The notes beneath the pieces were generated by a model. That model saw only the letters and a list, made by a program, of their open reading frames with translations. It was not told where the DNA came from and did not search any database. A program made the translations under genes and the position numbers. A stretch of DNA of 21,840 bases from Euprymna scolopes (taxonomy: Eukaryota; Mollusca; Cephalopoda; Sepiida; Sepiolidae): assembly GCA_024364805.1 (NCBI GenBank), contig CM044499.1, positions 92,795,958-92,817,797 of the forward strand, given 5' to 3'. Below, piece by piece: positions 1 to 11,045 of this stretch. The number at the start of each line of letters is the position of its first letter. Positions within the stretch are counted from its first letter, which is position 1.

Positions 1-739
1 ATATATATATGGTGTTTTAAAAGTGCCGAACTTTAAATTTAAATTATTTACAGCAAAATAATTTTATCATACAAATATGTGGTTTGTTCCTAGGAATGTC
101 TTGTTTGCAGTTATAATTTATATACAATTTCAAGCATATAGCACTGCGGTTGGCAGGTATATGTTGGCATTTAGCTGTTCAATGCTTACAAACTCTACGC
201 ATTGAATAACGTTGTATTCCGACAATAAATCTATGAATGGTGTTCATAAAGTAGTCGATTGTTACTAGTCTATCAGCTTAGACATAGGACGTTATATATC
301 CCTAAAGAAAACAATATAATGGAGTTGAATCATTCGACCGAGGCACCCAATTGGCAACCTTTTATTTCATCAAATATTTATATCTGCAAATTAATCGTGT
401 TATTTGCAATTCCATACTCGAGATATATTAATTTACATATGTATTGTAAAATTAATAGTGTTTAAATATGCAATAATAAACAGAGTTCTCAATTTAAGCT
501 TCGCCACATATAAGAAAATACACTCTATACATCATTTCAAGATGAAAAAAAAATCTAACGGTAACTGCTTGTCGGATAGATTCCGAGCGAAAAAGCAATA
601 CATTTTCACCGGATGTCAAATGAGTTGGTCATTAAATGTAAGGACTAAAGCACAAATACAAGAAACAAGAGTCATGAGGGATCCAAAAGTAAACCTACGT
701 CTTATGCTCCCAGGCTTGAGTTATGTTGTCTCACGATAG
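1..739. other. Unassigned AT-rich DNA
   Basis: No supported gene is seen. The window opens in the end of an (AT)n run. Open frames at 259-465 and 404-739 are short, have no recognisable domain and use the same AT-rich composition as the surrounding DNA, so I do not call them. About 30 bp near 316-350 resembles 5030-5060 and may be a scrap of a dispersed repeat. The stretch ends exactly where an LTR-like end begins at 740. Confidence 0.6.
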
Positions 740-961
740 TGTTGTGGGGCCTCGACCATGCATTAATATGAATCCTTATAAAATGTTTAACCATACCGAG
801 TGGTAAGCATACCAGGGTGTCGTCTGTTAACTTCGTAGTACGTCATCTTGGTGGAATATGATTGATCGCTTCCTGTTGAATTCTCTGTTTTTGTTAAATA
901 TATGTTACTTTTCTTACTTCTATCCGTGTCTTTCTATGGGAAGCTTTCGAAGCCACCACAA
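740..961 (+). repeat. 5' LTR of the Gypsy-type fossil
   Basis: It begins TGTTGTGGGGCCTCGACC and ends near CCACCACAAC. It shares its first 30 or so bases and a CTGTTTTTGTT block near its 3' part with the stretch at 3781. The following bases (about 964-1060) contain two near copies of an ATTCGAGTTTACAAA-type unit about 48 bp apart, which would lie in the leader after the primer-binding site. The primer-binding site itself is not certain. Confidence 0.6.
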
Positions 962-1809
962 CCTGATGACGAGAAATTCGAGTTTACAAAGGAGATATCT
1001 ACAAAAACTTGAAAAAGAGTAATTCCGAGTTACAAATGGGGATATCATAACAACTGCCCGAACAAGGGTTGTAGATTTCACCACAAGGAAACTGAATTCA
1101 AAATGCCTACTTGCTTATACCAACTTGGCGACAAACATTCGAATTCACAAATGATACTCACGAGCATTTTGCGACGAATAATATGAAATTGACTAAAGGA
1201 TCACTAACAAAAGGTTTTCACCTTACGTAAAAAAAAAGAAAAGGATGAATTTTTACCGGTAATTACTAACGAAATTTATCGAATTACAGATATACCATTT
1301 TTTTTTTTTTTTTTTTTTAGTGAACGTCGTTTTGTTGGATGCCGATAAAAGTGCACAAAATTGTAATTGATAGAGATTTCCACGTAAAGCTAAAGCGAAT
1401 AAGCACACTTTTGTCATATAATGCTTTTATTCTCTTATTTAAAAAAGTAGATTTTCAAAGTACACTGGTAAACTGCAATTAGTAATTATTACAGCGTTTT
1501 CCTTATGATATAAGTGAAGTTCACTCCTGTAAAATACACTAATGTTTACAATATAGACGACTTCCAATAGGGGAGTCTTACAATAATTTATTTAGGCAAA
1601 CATATTTCCAAAAACAGATGCTGTAACAGCAGAAAATCTAATAAAGCATCAACCAAAAACAACAAATGCCACAGCAACAACAAACTGGAGAAAGAATCAT
1701 TCTGCAACAACGAGAAATGCAAAACAAAAATCAAGACTTACATCTCGAAAATTTAATCAATAAACATAACGTGGCGTGTAACACAGCGTTTTCGTAAAAC
1801 ACAATATAG

Positions 1810-2640
1810 AAGACTATGGAGACATTTACGTACGTCCCGGGTCAAGACCCGACGTTCGCGCATTCTTCAACACATTTGAACATCTCTTCAGTCGATTGCA
1901 ATGATTACTTTGATGCGAAAACTGTTTCTCTGCTTTTACGAAAGCTCGTAACTGCTTAACAGAGTAGAACTGTAGACTATATAAAAAAGCTACAAATCTC
2001 AAATTCGCGTAAATCGCTCAGCTACTTTGAAAACTATTCAGTCCGAATATAGCTCTGTTTCATAGACGATCGCAATGCTTCAATTAAGCTTTGCAGGACG
2101 ACGAAGATTATTTATCGTTTGCGTCAGTCAAAAAAAAGCACTTCAACGATTTGAGACTTGCGGAAGTATCGGCAGATGATGTTATAGTGCTTATATAGAA
2201 CTAATGTTGCCAAAAAATGTTGAGATTATACCAAGAGTATTAGTAAAACTCTAGAATGAACCTAATATCACACTACAGAATCTTGCAGAAGGTTGCTAAA
2301 GAGTTATAATAATGTACAGCGACCCCCAAAATATAGAGAAATCGTGCGTAGCTTACGTCGGGAAAGTAAAGTGCACATATAAGATGACACCTATCAAAAA
2401 AGAAGACAAATGTCCAGTTATGGTCTCAGTATAAAGAAAATAAGTACTTCCATAAAAAGGGCTAACCACAGCTTAGACACGAGTGGACTAGGAAAACAAA
2501 GTACTTCGAGGACTATATTACCGATACGGTTTACCGTGTTGGGAAAATTCTGCCCATTTCGAAATAAAAATTGCCAATATTATGGCAAATTTAGTCTCAT
2601 TGTCGCATTGTCGAAATAGACCAGACAAAAATATAGAACC
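1810..2640 (+). mobile_element. Decayed gag region of the LTR fossil
   Basis: Reading the + strand gives fragments typical of metazoan Gypsy gag. One is a YVPGQDPTF-like stretch near 1830-1860; another is a DYFDAKTVSLLLRKL-like stretch near 1903-1950, matching the conserved 'KVRLLLRKLG' region of the family. Near 2551-2619 a CPFRNKNCQYYGK-like stretch resembles the CCHC zinc knuckle of nucleocapsid. This would be the structural gene of the element; it is long dead. Family recognition is by eye, from known Gypsy gag sequence features. Confidence 0.6.
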
Positions 2641-2938
2641 AGACAGAAAAAAACTAGCGAAAAATCTAGAGAGAATTAACGCAAATTCAAACAAGATATT
2701 AAACAAAACTTTGAAATTACAAAATCGACATTGGGTCAGACATTTCAATTATACATTTACAGACGTGGACGAATCTGAACAAACTGATCTTGCAAAGAAC
2801 ACTAACGTGATCACACACGGGTATTTGACATGAGATAAATTTTATTGGGAAATTATATTTACTGGTAAACGTGAATGGTGCTATGAAAAAGTTGAGAGCC
2901 TTCTAAAATGCTCAAATCTATTCGGTTTGAATTTGATA

Positions 2939-3186
2939 CACAGTAGAATCCCGGGATAAGGTGTCCCCAGGATAAGTTTTTTCCTGCTACGATATGGAGT
3001 ACGATGAAAAATACGGCATTATTCTTAATGTTATTTTATTATATGCATGTGTATTATATACTTTACTTTAATTTGTTACAAATATTTAATATGTACTGTA
3101 TAACATTTTGATTAGTCCCCGCCATACGGTGATTTACCCCTACGATCTTACCAGCGAAACATGCCGTATTCCGGGGTTCTATTCTA
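2939..3186. mobile_element. Pogo/Tigger-like MITE nested in the LTR fossil
   Basis: A 248-bp element has imperfect terminal inverted repeats. The left end reads CACAGTAGAATCCCGGGATA; the right end, reverse complemented, reads TAGAATAGAACCCCGGAATA. TA dinucleotides flank both ends (2937-2938 and 3187-3188), as expected for Tc1/mariner/pogo insertions. CAGT-GAAYCYCGG-style termini are characteristic of pogo/Tigger elements. There is no transposase frame inside, so it is non-autonomous. The interior is AT-rich, with TATGCATGTGTATTATATA-type sequence. It lies inside the LTR element, so it arrived later. Confidence 0.65.
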
Positions 3187-3207
3187 TACATTCAAATTTG
3201 GAATTTA

Positions 3208-3246
3208 TTAGCTAACATTTTTAATCAGAAAATTTGTTAGCTAATG
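3208..3246. repeat. Short inverted repeat (hairpin)
   Basis: ATTAGCTAACATTTTT on the left pairs with AAATTTGTTAGCTAAT on the right around a loop of about 7 bases. It lies about 20 bp outside the right end of the MITE, within the LTR fossil. No function is assigned; it may be the remnant of a second small palindromic element. Confidence 0.5.
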
Positions 3247-3780
3247 TCAAAGAACGAAGACGCAACTTACGAAATTCTTTAAAAATCTAGCCGTGAATAA
3301 AAAAGGACTAAATAAATGAAATAATGAGCAGAAAAAAGAAGTGTGTCAAAGAAAGTTACATAAATATGTTTTGTTTAAACGCAAGCGACAATTGGTTTAA
3401 GAGTTCAGAGAAACAGAACTCAATTACCACCCAGTAGGATTAACGAATACGAAGAGTGTATGATTTATCTGCTTATAGCATTACAGTTTCTTGGGATAAA
3501 CACAAAATATACAAATTGACTGAAATTCACAACGTATTCAGAAATTAATTAATACTATCACTAACGTTACACAGTACATGAACAAAATATTAAAGGTTTG
3601 TCGATATCGAATATACCATACAAGGTACAAAACCTACACAAAAATGCAACCAAAACGAATTAGCAAAAAGAAAACGTCACTTAAATGACACTAGATATAC
3701 ATAGAGAGGAAGTCGAATCGACCGAAACCAGTGATGATGTTGACAAGTGTTTTGAGGAGCAAAAAGGCGTGGAAGGAGGG

Positions 3781-4010
3781 TGTTGTGGTGACTCGCCCAT
3801 GCATTAAAACTCATCTAAATTTAAACTAACTAAAGCTAAATAACGAAATAGATCGACAGCTACGTTTACAGAAGTGTGATATTTTAACTAAGTGTGAAAT
3901 GTACTATTTTAACTAAGTGTGAAATGTACTATGATTGTTGCTCATTGTATGGTCTGTTTTTGTTTGAATATATTTTACCTTTACCGATCCCGGACAAGTT
4001 GTGGTCGCCT
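3781..4010 (+). repeat. 3' LTR of the Gypsy-type fossil
   Basis: It begins TGTTGTGGTGACTCGCCC directly after a purine-rich tract ending GGAAGGAGGG. It matches the 740 LTR at the start and again at the CTGTTTTTGTT block (about 3954-3965). Its middle contains a perfect 25-bp tandem duplication (3880-3904 and 3905-3929) that the other LTR does not show. The 3' end is diffuse. Confidence 0.6.
3880..3929 (+). repeat. Perfect 25-bp tandem duplication
   Basis: Two identical copies of a unit that begins TATTTTAACTAAGTGTG and ends AAATGTAC lie back to back. There is no mismatch between the copies, although the host LTR is strongly diverged from its partner, so the duplication is younger than most of the decay around it. 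Confidence 0.9.
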
Positions 4011-5200
4011 TACTAGTTTTTTGTATAAATACAGAAAATCTTGCTACATTTCTTCATTTTCTCGCAAGCAATTAGACATGTATACGCGGTAAATTTGGAT
4101 GTTGCTATTGTATTATAAAAATAGTATTTCGTTATCCTTGCCGTATTTAAAAAAAAAGAACTAAAAAGCTCAGATATTAGTACAAAAGTTGGATGTTGAA
4201 TTGCCCACCAAAAAGAAAAGTATTTCACTCGAATAAGTAAACATGGTTGACGTAATTATGGCCAAACACGTTCGATAAAACAATAGTTCAATCGAAACAA
4301 GTGAAACATTGTTCCATAACACAATATACGATCTGTGAAGCATGAAATGAAATAAATAAATCAATCCGTATTAATATCGGCAATTATGATAATTGCTTTG
4401 TGATTTTTTTAAATGTTATTCGTTCACTAATTCAAACTATCGATTATGTTGTTCGGTAAATGCTGCCCGATGTCAGCATTAAATATGAAAGGACAAAATA
4501 AATTCATTTGTCGATGTTTTTCACCGAAACAAAGTGTGGATCAGATTGCATTGGGATACTAACATCAAGTGCATTAGACAACCTTTCGATATTTCGATGC
4601 ATATGTTCTTGAACAATCGTTTTACAAACATCGGTGCATGACCGTTTTTACTTTTACCTTTAATCTCAATTCTGACCTCAAATATATATTTTGAAAAAGT
4701 GTAAAAGAGACTTGCTTTCGAGAATCAAGCAGAGGAGAAGTGCTTAGTCATGTGCTTATAGAAGTTTCAAACCTGTGGGATTATGACATAAACGTTATAA
4801 TTGAATGACACAGCGAGCGAACTACCAGCCAAAACGAAGCTGATTCCAAAAAAGATGTTACTTATTTCTCTCTTATATTGTGAAAGGTGACGCGGCTTTC
4901 GGAAAGGATGATTAAAAAGTCAGGACCCTTTAAGGGGGCACTCTTAACTGCATAAAAGACAGAGTATACTCATCCACTTTTCGCGGTAGAGGCTCTGCAG
5001 GTTATACACATAAAATTTTAGTGGAAAAAATAATGGAGTTGGGTTCATTCGAGCACCCACACTTATCATAACGATAAAAAAGTGCAGAAGTAGTGTATGA
5101 TTTACTTTGCGGACAGAGTAAACCAATCATAATTTTATTATAGTTTATTTTCATATATTTGGGCTCATTTTCCTTTTAATATCAGTATTTATTAATGAAT
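4011..5200. other. Unassigned DNA
   Basis: No gene is supported. Minus-strand open frames at 4013-4228 and 4170-4364 are hydrophobic, AT-driven and without recognisable motifs. Near 5030-5060 a stretch reading TAATGGAGTTGGGTTCATTC resembles 317-350, suggesting shared descent from an unidentified repeat. Confidence 0.5.
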
Positions 5201-5295
5201 AAATAGTAGTAGCAATAATAGTAGTAACAAATTAATAGTACTATCAGCGAAAATTGCAGTAGTAGTAGTCTGTAGTAATACTTTTAGTATAGTAA
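5200..5295. repeat. Degenerate TAG/TAA trinucleotide-rich tract
   Basis: Many TAG, TAGTAG and TAATAG units occur without a fixed register, for example AGTAGTAGCAATAATAGTAG. It looks like an old, interrupted microsatellite. Confidence 0.6.
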
Positions 5296-7287
5296 TGCGA
5301 GTAGAGTTTACAAAAAATGAGGTGATTCATTTAAAGACAAAGGTGAGAGAAACTGACCAATAAAATGGAATGAAGCAGTGCTGTCGACCAGTCAGAAACC
5401 GCAATCACCAAAAAAGCATATTGGATATTCTAGAATTCCGGCACATAATTTTTCGCGTCCACATTAGAAGTAATTTTTATCTTAATATTCAAACTTTACA
5501 GTTCAAGACTTCCGCGGATTGGTTATCCAACAGTAAACTCTATTCTTCATCAGAAGGCTTTCAAAATTTAAATCTACTATAGATTGATACTACTATTCTG
5601 TTTCGACACACATTACTCTCCTCTTCTAAAACTAACATGACTTACAAGTCAGAATATACGATTGTTATCACTTCAATGAAGAAACATTTTTGATTACAGT
5701 TTACTTGACAATGCGCATGAAAGTAAAATAGACCATTTTATGAAGTACTTAGTAACCGACCGATATCATCCTTCTGCTCATTTTACAAGTATTCCAATAG
5801 AATGGTGACAGATTGATCGCTATCGTTTTGCATACCCCTCAACGTAAATAAATCGAGTTACGTTAAAATCAGTAAAATCCCACCTGTTCAGTGTAAAAGT
5901 ACCCAGGGGATAGGAAGTTTCCTACTGAAAGATCATCTTTCTTTAAATCGGTTGCGTTTTGAATTCTTTCCATTCTCTCGAATTTCCTGACATTACCAAT
6001 ATACAAAACTATAAATGTAATCTGCAAAAAAAGATCGTTGCACAAGTCCTAAACTTAGGATGTCTCTATAAGTCTGACATGCATTTAAGACTACCCCTTT
6101 ACGTCCTGGTGACGATATGCCATGTTTGAAGTGTATATAAGTAGAAAACAACGATATATCTGAATTTAGGGGATCAGCCGGATTTCGGATCACGTGAAAT
6201 CAACATTGAAATCATGAATGCACAATCTGCTTCCTAGCGTCTGCAAACTGCATTTAAAGTTATGAAAACATTATTTATCTCCGCTAGAACTTACAACTAT
6301 ATAACTGTAATCCTCTTACAACAGATTAGCTGAGTCTTGATTAAAGTATGCCCGCATGTATATCGAAATGAACTATGTGAAAAATGTTGACTTTATAAAA
6401 TATCGATATATTGACCATAATCCAAATGCTTCCTTCTCGTTGGAAACTTCACATAGATGTAGGGGGCATTATTTATTTGCCTAGATAATTCCACTTCCCA
6501 TAGATGATAAGTTATAATGCTATTTTTGTTAAGAGTGTTTAGATTCTAGACATCGCCCAGGGAAACTGTGTCTCGAGATATATCTAGTTAACATTAAGTC
6601 TTCCTTGTTGGTCTGGGCTATTCGCTAACCTGTTGGATTTGAAGTATTCTCGGAGAACATCAATACTGAACCGTTACCTGCGAAGTTGAGAAAAGTTTAA
6701 TATAAACACACAAACGAACTACGTAGATGAAACGGTGTCACTTTTACTCGATAAGTTGGCGTGTCTGGTCTTGACACATTTGTTTGCATTATACTAGAAG
6801 AGAGACGGTCAGATGACGACATATTCTGATTCCAACACTTTAACAATTCTCGATAGAGTACTATTGGCATGCGTAGCTCTGACATCAGGGCGTGTTACGC
6901 TCTGTACCAGATACAAGAAATATTGGATATTGGAGACTACCTTATAATTACCGGTTTTCATAACAGAGGTATAAAATACCAATTCTTATATATTTGATAA
7001 GATTAAGACGAGAAAGAAATTATAGTCTCTCTACCTATTAGCCAGCACGCAAACCATTATAATGAACGTATTGTTAATTAACTAATATCAAATAAGCCTC
7101 AGAATAGAAAACTAGATTTATTACTAGAAGTATCAAATAATTCAAAAATACGCAAAGGTCAAATAAGATTTTGTACAAATTCGAGTATAACGAGCTTTAA
7201 TTCTATAGCACAACCTATACTGCCCGATACACTTCACGAGTTGTTTCATTGGTTAAATATTCATGATTATGAATAGAGACATGTACA

Positions 7288-7288
<1 letters not shown>
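5296..7288. other. Unassigned DNA, about 2 kb
   Basis: Neither strand shows a supported gene. Open frames at 5370-5582 (+), 5993-6193 (-) and 6697-6885 (-) are 60-70 residues, lack recognisable domains and have no visible splice or promoter context. The 6697-6885 frame has a somewhat more even composition than the others, but I cannot match it to any family. No repeats with clear ends were seen. Confidence 0.5.
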
Positions 7289-7337
<49 letters not shown>

Positions 7338-7394
7338 TTGTGTGTGTCTGTGCGTGTGCGTATATATATATATATATATATATACATATATATA
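7289..7394. repeat. Compound (TA)n(TG)n(TA)n microsatellite
   Basis: A TA run (7289-7325) is followed by a TG-rich block with a few T, C and CG interruptions (7325-7360), then another TA run with one CA break (7361-7394). Confidence 0.95.
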
Positions 7395-8078
7395 ATAAAG
7401 TTCATATATTGAAAAATTCGCTACATCCGATTATAAGCGTTTTTAAAGTGTATCATTTAAATAAATAGTCTCGTCGGTTTCTTTGAAAAAATACGAATTA
7501 CAAATGTCACTTGCTTAATTAATATGTGTATCTATCCGTTTCTCTGTTTATAGAAGCAGGTACTCACACTGGGGAAAAAGCGATAATTTCTCAAATCTTC
7601 TGTAGAAAGGATAAAAATTGCCAAGACGAATCTTTATTGCCTCTCTCAACGGAATTTATTAATCGTACTCTACTCTATCAGAATTACTATGAAAGGTTTT
7701 CGACACATCTATAACATATAGTACTTTCTTGTGACAATATTATGGCGATAACTTGTTTTAATACCACAGATGCATTTACTTGACTCTTCTACCTTTGTGT
7801 ACCTAACTTCAAGCATTTAAATCAAATGGAAACAAGCACTTGCCATCAACTCTCTTCATTGCTTGAAAAATGTAATTTTTAATAGAATTCAATTCATAAA
7901 AACATGCATTCACTCGATATGCGTATGTGAAACAATGTTGCAATGTGTTTTGATAGTGCCACACGCCATCGTTGCCCCTCCCCAACCCCACCATTGTCGG
8001 GAGGTGATTGGGTTTTGTGTTGGGTAATACAAAAGAAAGGGGCCCACAATGCAATTTTTATTCCCTCTGCCTCTTTTG
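7395..8078. other. Unassigned DNA with a GC-richer patch
   Basis: No gene is supported. Bases 7970-8060 are GC-richer than their surroundings and contain C-rich then G-rich blocks. A THTGEK-encoding stretch at 7562-7579 resembles a zinc-finger linker, but the residues after it do not form a C2H2 finger. The open frames at 7526-7714, 7809-8054 and 7894-8091 are not convincing. Confidence 0.45.
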
Positions 8079-8425
8079 TCCGGACAGCCATGAGGTGAGC
8101 ACGTATTTTCTGTTCCTCTTTAAATTAGAGGAGGGGGCACCCCTCCCTTAGCACTAGTTAAGGTTAGTTAGTTTTAATGCACTTATTGTGTTAAGTTAAT
8201 TCTAATATCTTTAAATTGTGTAATGTTTTGTAATATTTTTTTTGAAAAATAATTAGATAAGATTATTTCTCATATATGTTGCGACCAGTGTCGTGTGTTT
8301 TGTGTCTGCCTTAAATGTCAGCCTACATTAACGAACCGGGCTTGAAGACGGAGAAGACCCCAGCCAGAATGCCACTAGAGCGAAGACGCAGTCCTGAGTA
8401 AAGGAGCCAGCTACACCCAACATAT
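8079..8425 (+). mobile_element. Unclassified LTR-like tract
   Basis: This stretch begins TGTCCGGACAGCC and could end at CACCCAACA (about 8424), so it has TG...CA ends. It has an AT-rich middle followed by a GC-richer end (8330-8425), the usual layout of U3 versus R-U5 in invertebrate LTRs. A G-rich/C-rich hairpin (GGAGGGG...CCCCTCC) lies at about 8128-8148. No partner LTR, primer-binding site or target-site duplication was found, and the ends are guesses. It could equally be another kind of dispersed repeat. Confidence 0.25.
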
Positions 8426-8891
8426 CAGGTATGCCTTTTCTCTCCAGCTAGTCAAAAAGACGTCTAATCGACAGATCTTCATACGCAGACCGTTTCCGAG
8501 AAATTTAATGTAACACGTGGGTCGATCACACGCTAATGACCGGCCTATGTGTTTACAACAATACTTCCCGTGTAAAAACTTGTTGGAAATTAGCGTTAGA
8601 TAGATTGCGACACACTAAACATCAATTCTTCGGCTTTGTCAGAAACGCCCTTCTGGAAATTTGAGGATAAAAGTAGAGGAATAAATGAAGTATATGGTAT
8701 AAAAACATGATCTAAGTCATCATTTTCAATCATCTTATAATATTCTTCATCATACAACTGAACATGCGTTTATATTATAGGAATTCTCGAGTCGATTTTA
8801 GCAATTGTTACAAGTAAAATCAGTTCCCTTTTCCTGTAAATAAGAAAAACATTAGATAAGTGGAAAATGAGATTAGAATAAGTTGAGACGC

Positions 8892-8911
8892 GAACCTTGT
8901 AAGCAAGGTTC
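8892..8911. repeat. Perfect 8-bp hairpin
   Basis: GAACCTTG and CAAGGTTC pair perfectly around a TAAG loop, 22 bp before the solo-LTR candidate. It is not followed by a T run, and in a eukaryote it is not a terminator. It may be incidental. Confidence 0.6.
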
Positions 8912-8933
8912 AGAATAGATTCAGAAAGTGGAA

Positions 8934-9400
8934 TGTTAGAACTTAGCTATTGTTTTGGAAATAGTTAGATATTGTTTGTATTGTAAAACTAATTTAATTG
9001 TTCGTTTTTTTTATAAAAACTGAATAAAAATAGGATAGTTGAGAATTCTTTTTTATCGAAAGTGTGTTTGGAGAACGTGTGCTGAGCCACGTGAGTTGGT
9101 CATGTTTTGGAACCACACATCTGATATCATAGCAAAAAGGGAATTCTCAATAATAGGATCTAAGATTAGCTAATTAGATGAGCAGAGTCGAGCAGTCGAG
9201 GGTCGATCAGTCGGGCAGCAAGGAGAGTCGGTCGGAAAGAGCAAACATGGTCAGAGAAGGTTCCCCTCAGAGGCGAAGGGGTAGAAGTTTAACAATGTCG
9301 AACCAATGTGAATTCCTGGCGTCAAATCATTCGACCGGTCAAATGAAATAAATAACATCATCGATTTTTGTAACTCTTGTCTTCGTGTCGCCATTCAACA
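8934..9400 (+). mobile_element. Solo LTR candidate (retrotransposon fossil)
   Basis: A 467-bp tract begins TGTTAGAACTTAGC and ends GTGTCGCCATTCAACA, the TGTT...AACA ends typical of LTRs. An AT-rich first half holds a TATA-like TTTATAAAAAC (about 9010) and an AATAAA at 9019-9030. A GC-richer second half has repeated TCGAGCAGTCGAGG-type units (9187-9235). Near the end AATAAATAAC (about 9346) could serve as a poly(A) signal. No second LTR or internal region was found nearby, so it is probably a solo LTR left by recombination. No matching target-site duplication was seen, so the boundaries are provisional. Confidence 0.5.
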
Positions 9401-11040
9401 ATTGAAGGTAATGTGTTAATCATCTTAATATGAACTTTATATAAACCTTCCAAGTAATGTGACCACTCCTCAATCATAAGTAATGATACACCAGTCTGAT
9501 ACAAAAAGAACTGTTCACCCTCTCTATATGTTTTAAGAATCCACAGAACTGTAATATGTATAAATGAATTTTCTTCCTCATCACCGTCGTTAGTCCCGAT
9601 ATATGATCCCCAATATGAGACCCCCCGCTACACAACACCATATTATGGGTTTCTTATGAGTTTTAAATTGTATGAATTCGACCAGGTAACTAAAATTATG
9701 CAATATGCACTGCCAAGCGCTAATCAACCCCAATTCCCTCTTCTGATATATTGCAAGAACCTGATCATTAAATGGTTGTAACTCATATTATGCATTATTC
9801 AATCGAATACGAATTGGCAGATATAAATGCATGTGGTTTACGTAGTTAGGAAGTGCTTTTGGAGAATCCATCTTGATTATTAGATGTGCTAAATTGCCCG
9901 TAAAATGCTTACGATTAGTTTTGAATTTTAATTTTCATATAGAATAAAAGCAGGTTGTAAATATTTATTTTATTTCATTGTAGCAACGAAAGGAAAGCGT
10001 ATAATACGACAAGATAATTGCCAACGAACGTCTTAACCATCCGGAAATTAAAAGAAAGGAGAAAAAATCTACAGTATGGAAAATGCGGAGGTAAACGTGT
10101 TGTTTAGTAAAAGTTCGAAGGAAGACAGTTCGCGTGTGATGTAAGCGAATGCAATCAGCTAATGCACGCGCTTTTCTTTTCTGGATGAGTAGGTATGGGT
10201 CGGTTGGGGAAGAAGATGAAAGTAATGAATATAAGAGAAAGAGCTAGGGAAAGGGCGAAGGAGGATGGCGATCGATACAAATCAAAATAGAAAGTTACAA
10301 TAAAGAAAAGAGAAAGAGTAGCGGGTGAGGGCGTAAAGAAATCTAAGAACTTCACTGAAACGTAAAGCCATAAGCAAGAACTGACATCCTCCCTCTCACG
10401 TTAACTGATTGGTATCGTATAGTATTGCTTGTTTGATTGCAATCTACACTTATTCTACACGACCCTTTAGCCGCCTTCCTCACTAAACAAGCGGTTGGTC
10501 TTAATAAAGAAAAAAAAGAACACTTTGCGAACAGCTATTCTTATCGTTGAAGATTTATCGAACAAGGCAAGATAAGTTGATTGCACGCTTTTATTTTGAT
10601 ATCATGACCAAATTAGTCTGATTTACAAGGAGATATGAATTATTCTACCGAAGTCTATTTTATATGCAAACTACGAAAATACCCGTTCACGAGCGGGTTC
10701 ATTTAATGTTAATATGTATGGTTTTTTTTTCTGTAATTATGTGATACTATGTACAACATGTTAGGAGATAAAGAGGAAAATCTATAATACACGCAGGAAA
10801 TAGTTCATCAGTAGAACTACAGTATAGGAAGTGAGTTAACAGAATGTTAATGAAAAGGAAGTAGTTCATCAAGGCACATAAACACCGTAGATAGGATTGC
10901 TTATGAACGTATTGTGAAAAATAGTACAATAGTTCACACAGAGTTAAGTTTTTAAGAGTTAGTTTACGGAGAGTTTTCGGTATTAATGGGCGTTACTTTT
11001 GCGACAGTTTAAGATCGTTAAACAAATTTGCGAAGAGTCT
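9401..11040. other. Unassigned DNA with a purine-rich block
   Basis: No gene is supported. Bases 10195-10345 are strikingly purine-rich on the + strand (GAAG, AGAAAG, GGGAAAGGG words); the minus-strand open frame there is only the pyrimidine complement, read as a hydrophobic string. Bases 10681-10698 form a small hairpin (ACCCG...CGGGT). The remainder is ordinary AT-rich sequence. Confidence 0.5.
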
Positions 11041-11045
11041 TGGCT

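Larger units (their letters stand above)
740..4010 (+). mobile_element. Broken Gypsy-type LTR retrotransposon (fossil)
   Basis: Two similar stretches both begin TGTTGTGG, share the CATGCATTAA block and share a CTGTTTTTGTT block near their ends; they lie at 740-about 961 and 3781-about 4010. A purine-rich tract (about 3762-3780) sits directly before the second one, as a polypurine tract should. The interior carries a decayed gag-like region with a zinc-knuckle trace; no clear pol domains were recognised, so the element is shortened or has decayed past recognition. It is plainly old and broken many times, and the LTRs have diverged strongly. A pogo-like MITE has inserted inside it (2939-3186). 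Family assignment to Gypsy rests on gag resemblance and LTR style. The outer right boundary is uncertain by tens of bases, and no convincing target-site duplication was seen. Confidence 0.7.

Noticed and set aside
404-739. 111-residue open frame
   Set aside because: The longest frame in the window, but it begins in AT-rich repeat-like DNA, has no domain and ends at the LTR boundary; composition gives no sign of selection.
1299-1318. Poly(T) run as the tail of a reverse-inserted retroelement
   Set aside because: No element body or target-site duplication could be found on either side; it lies inside the LTR fossil.
7562-7579. THTGEK stretch resembling a C2H2 zinc-finger linker
   Set aside because: The residues after it lack the Cys-Cys and His-His spacing of a finger in any frame, and no second finger is near.
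10155-10355. Hydrophobic minus-strand frame resembling a membrane protein
   Set aside because: It is the complement of a purine-rich block; Phe, Leu and Ser runs follow from pyrimidine-rich codons.
10681-10698. ACCCG/CGGGT hairpin as a terminator or regulatory element
   Set aside because: A 5-bp stem is expected by chance and this is not a bacterial sequence.
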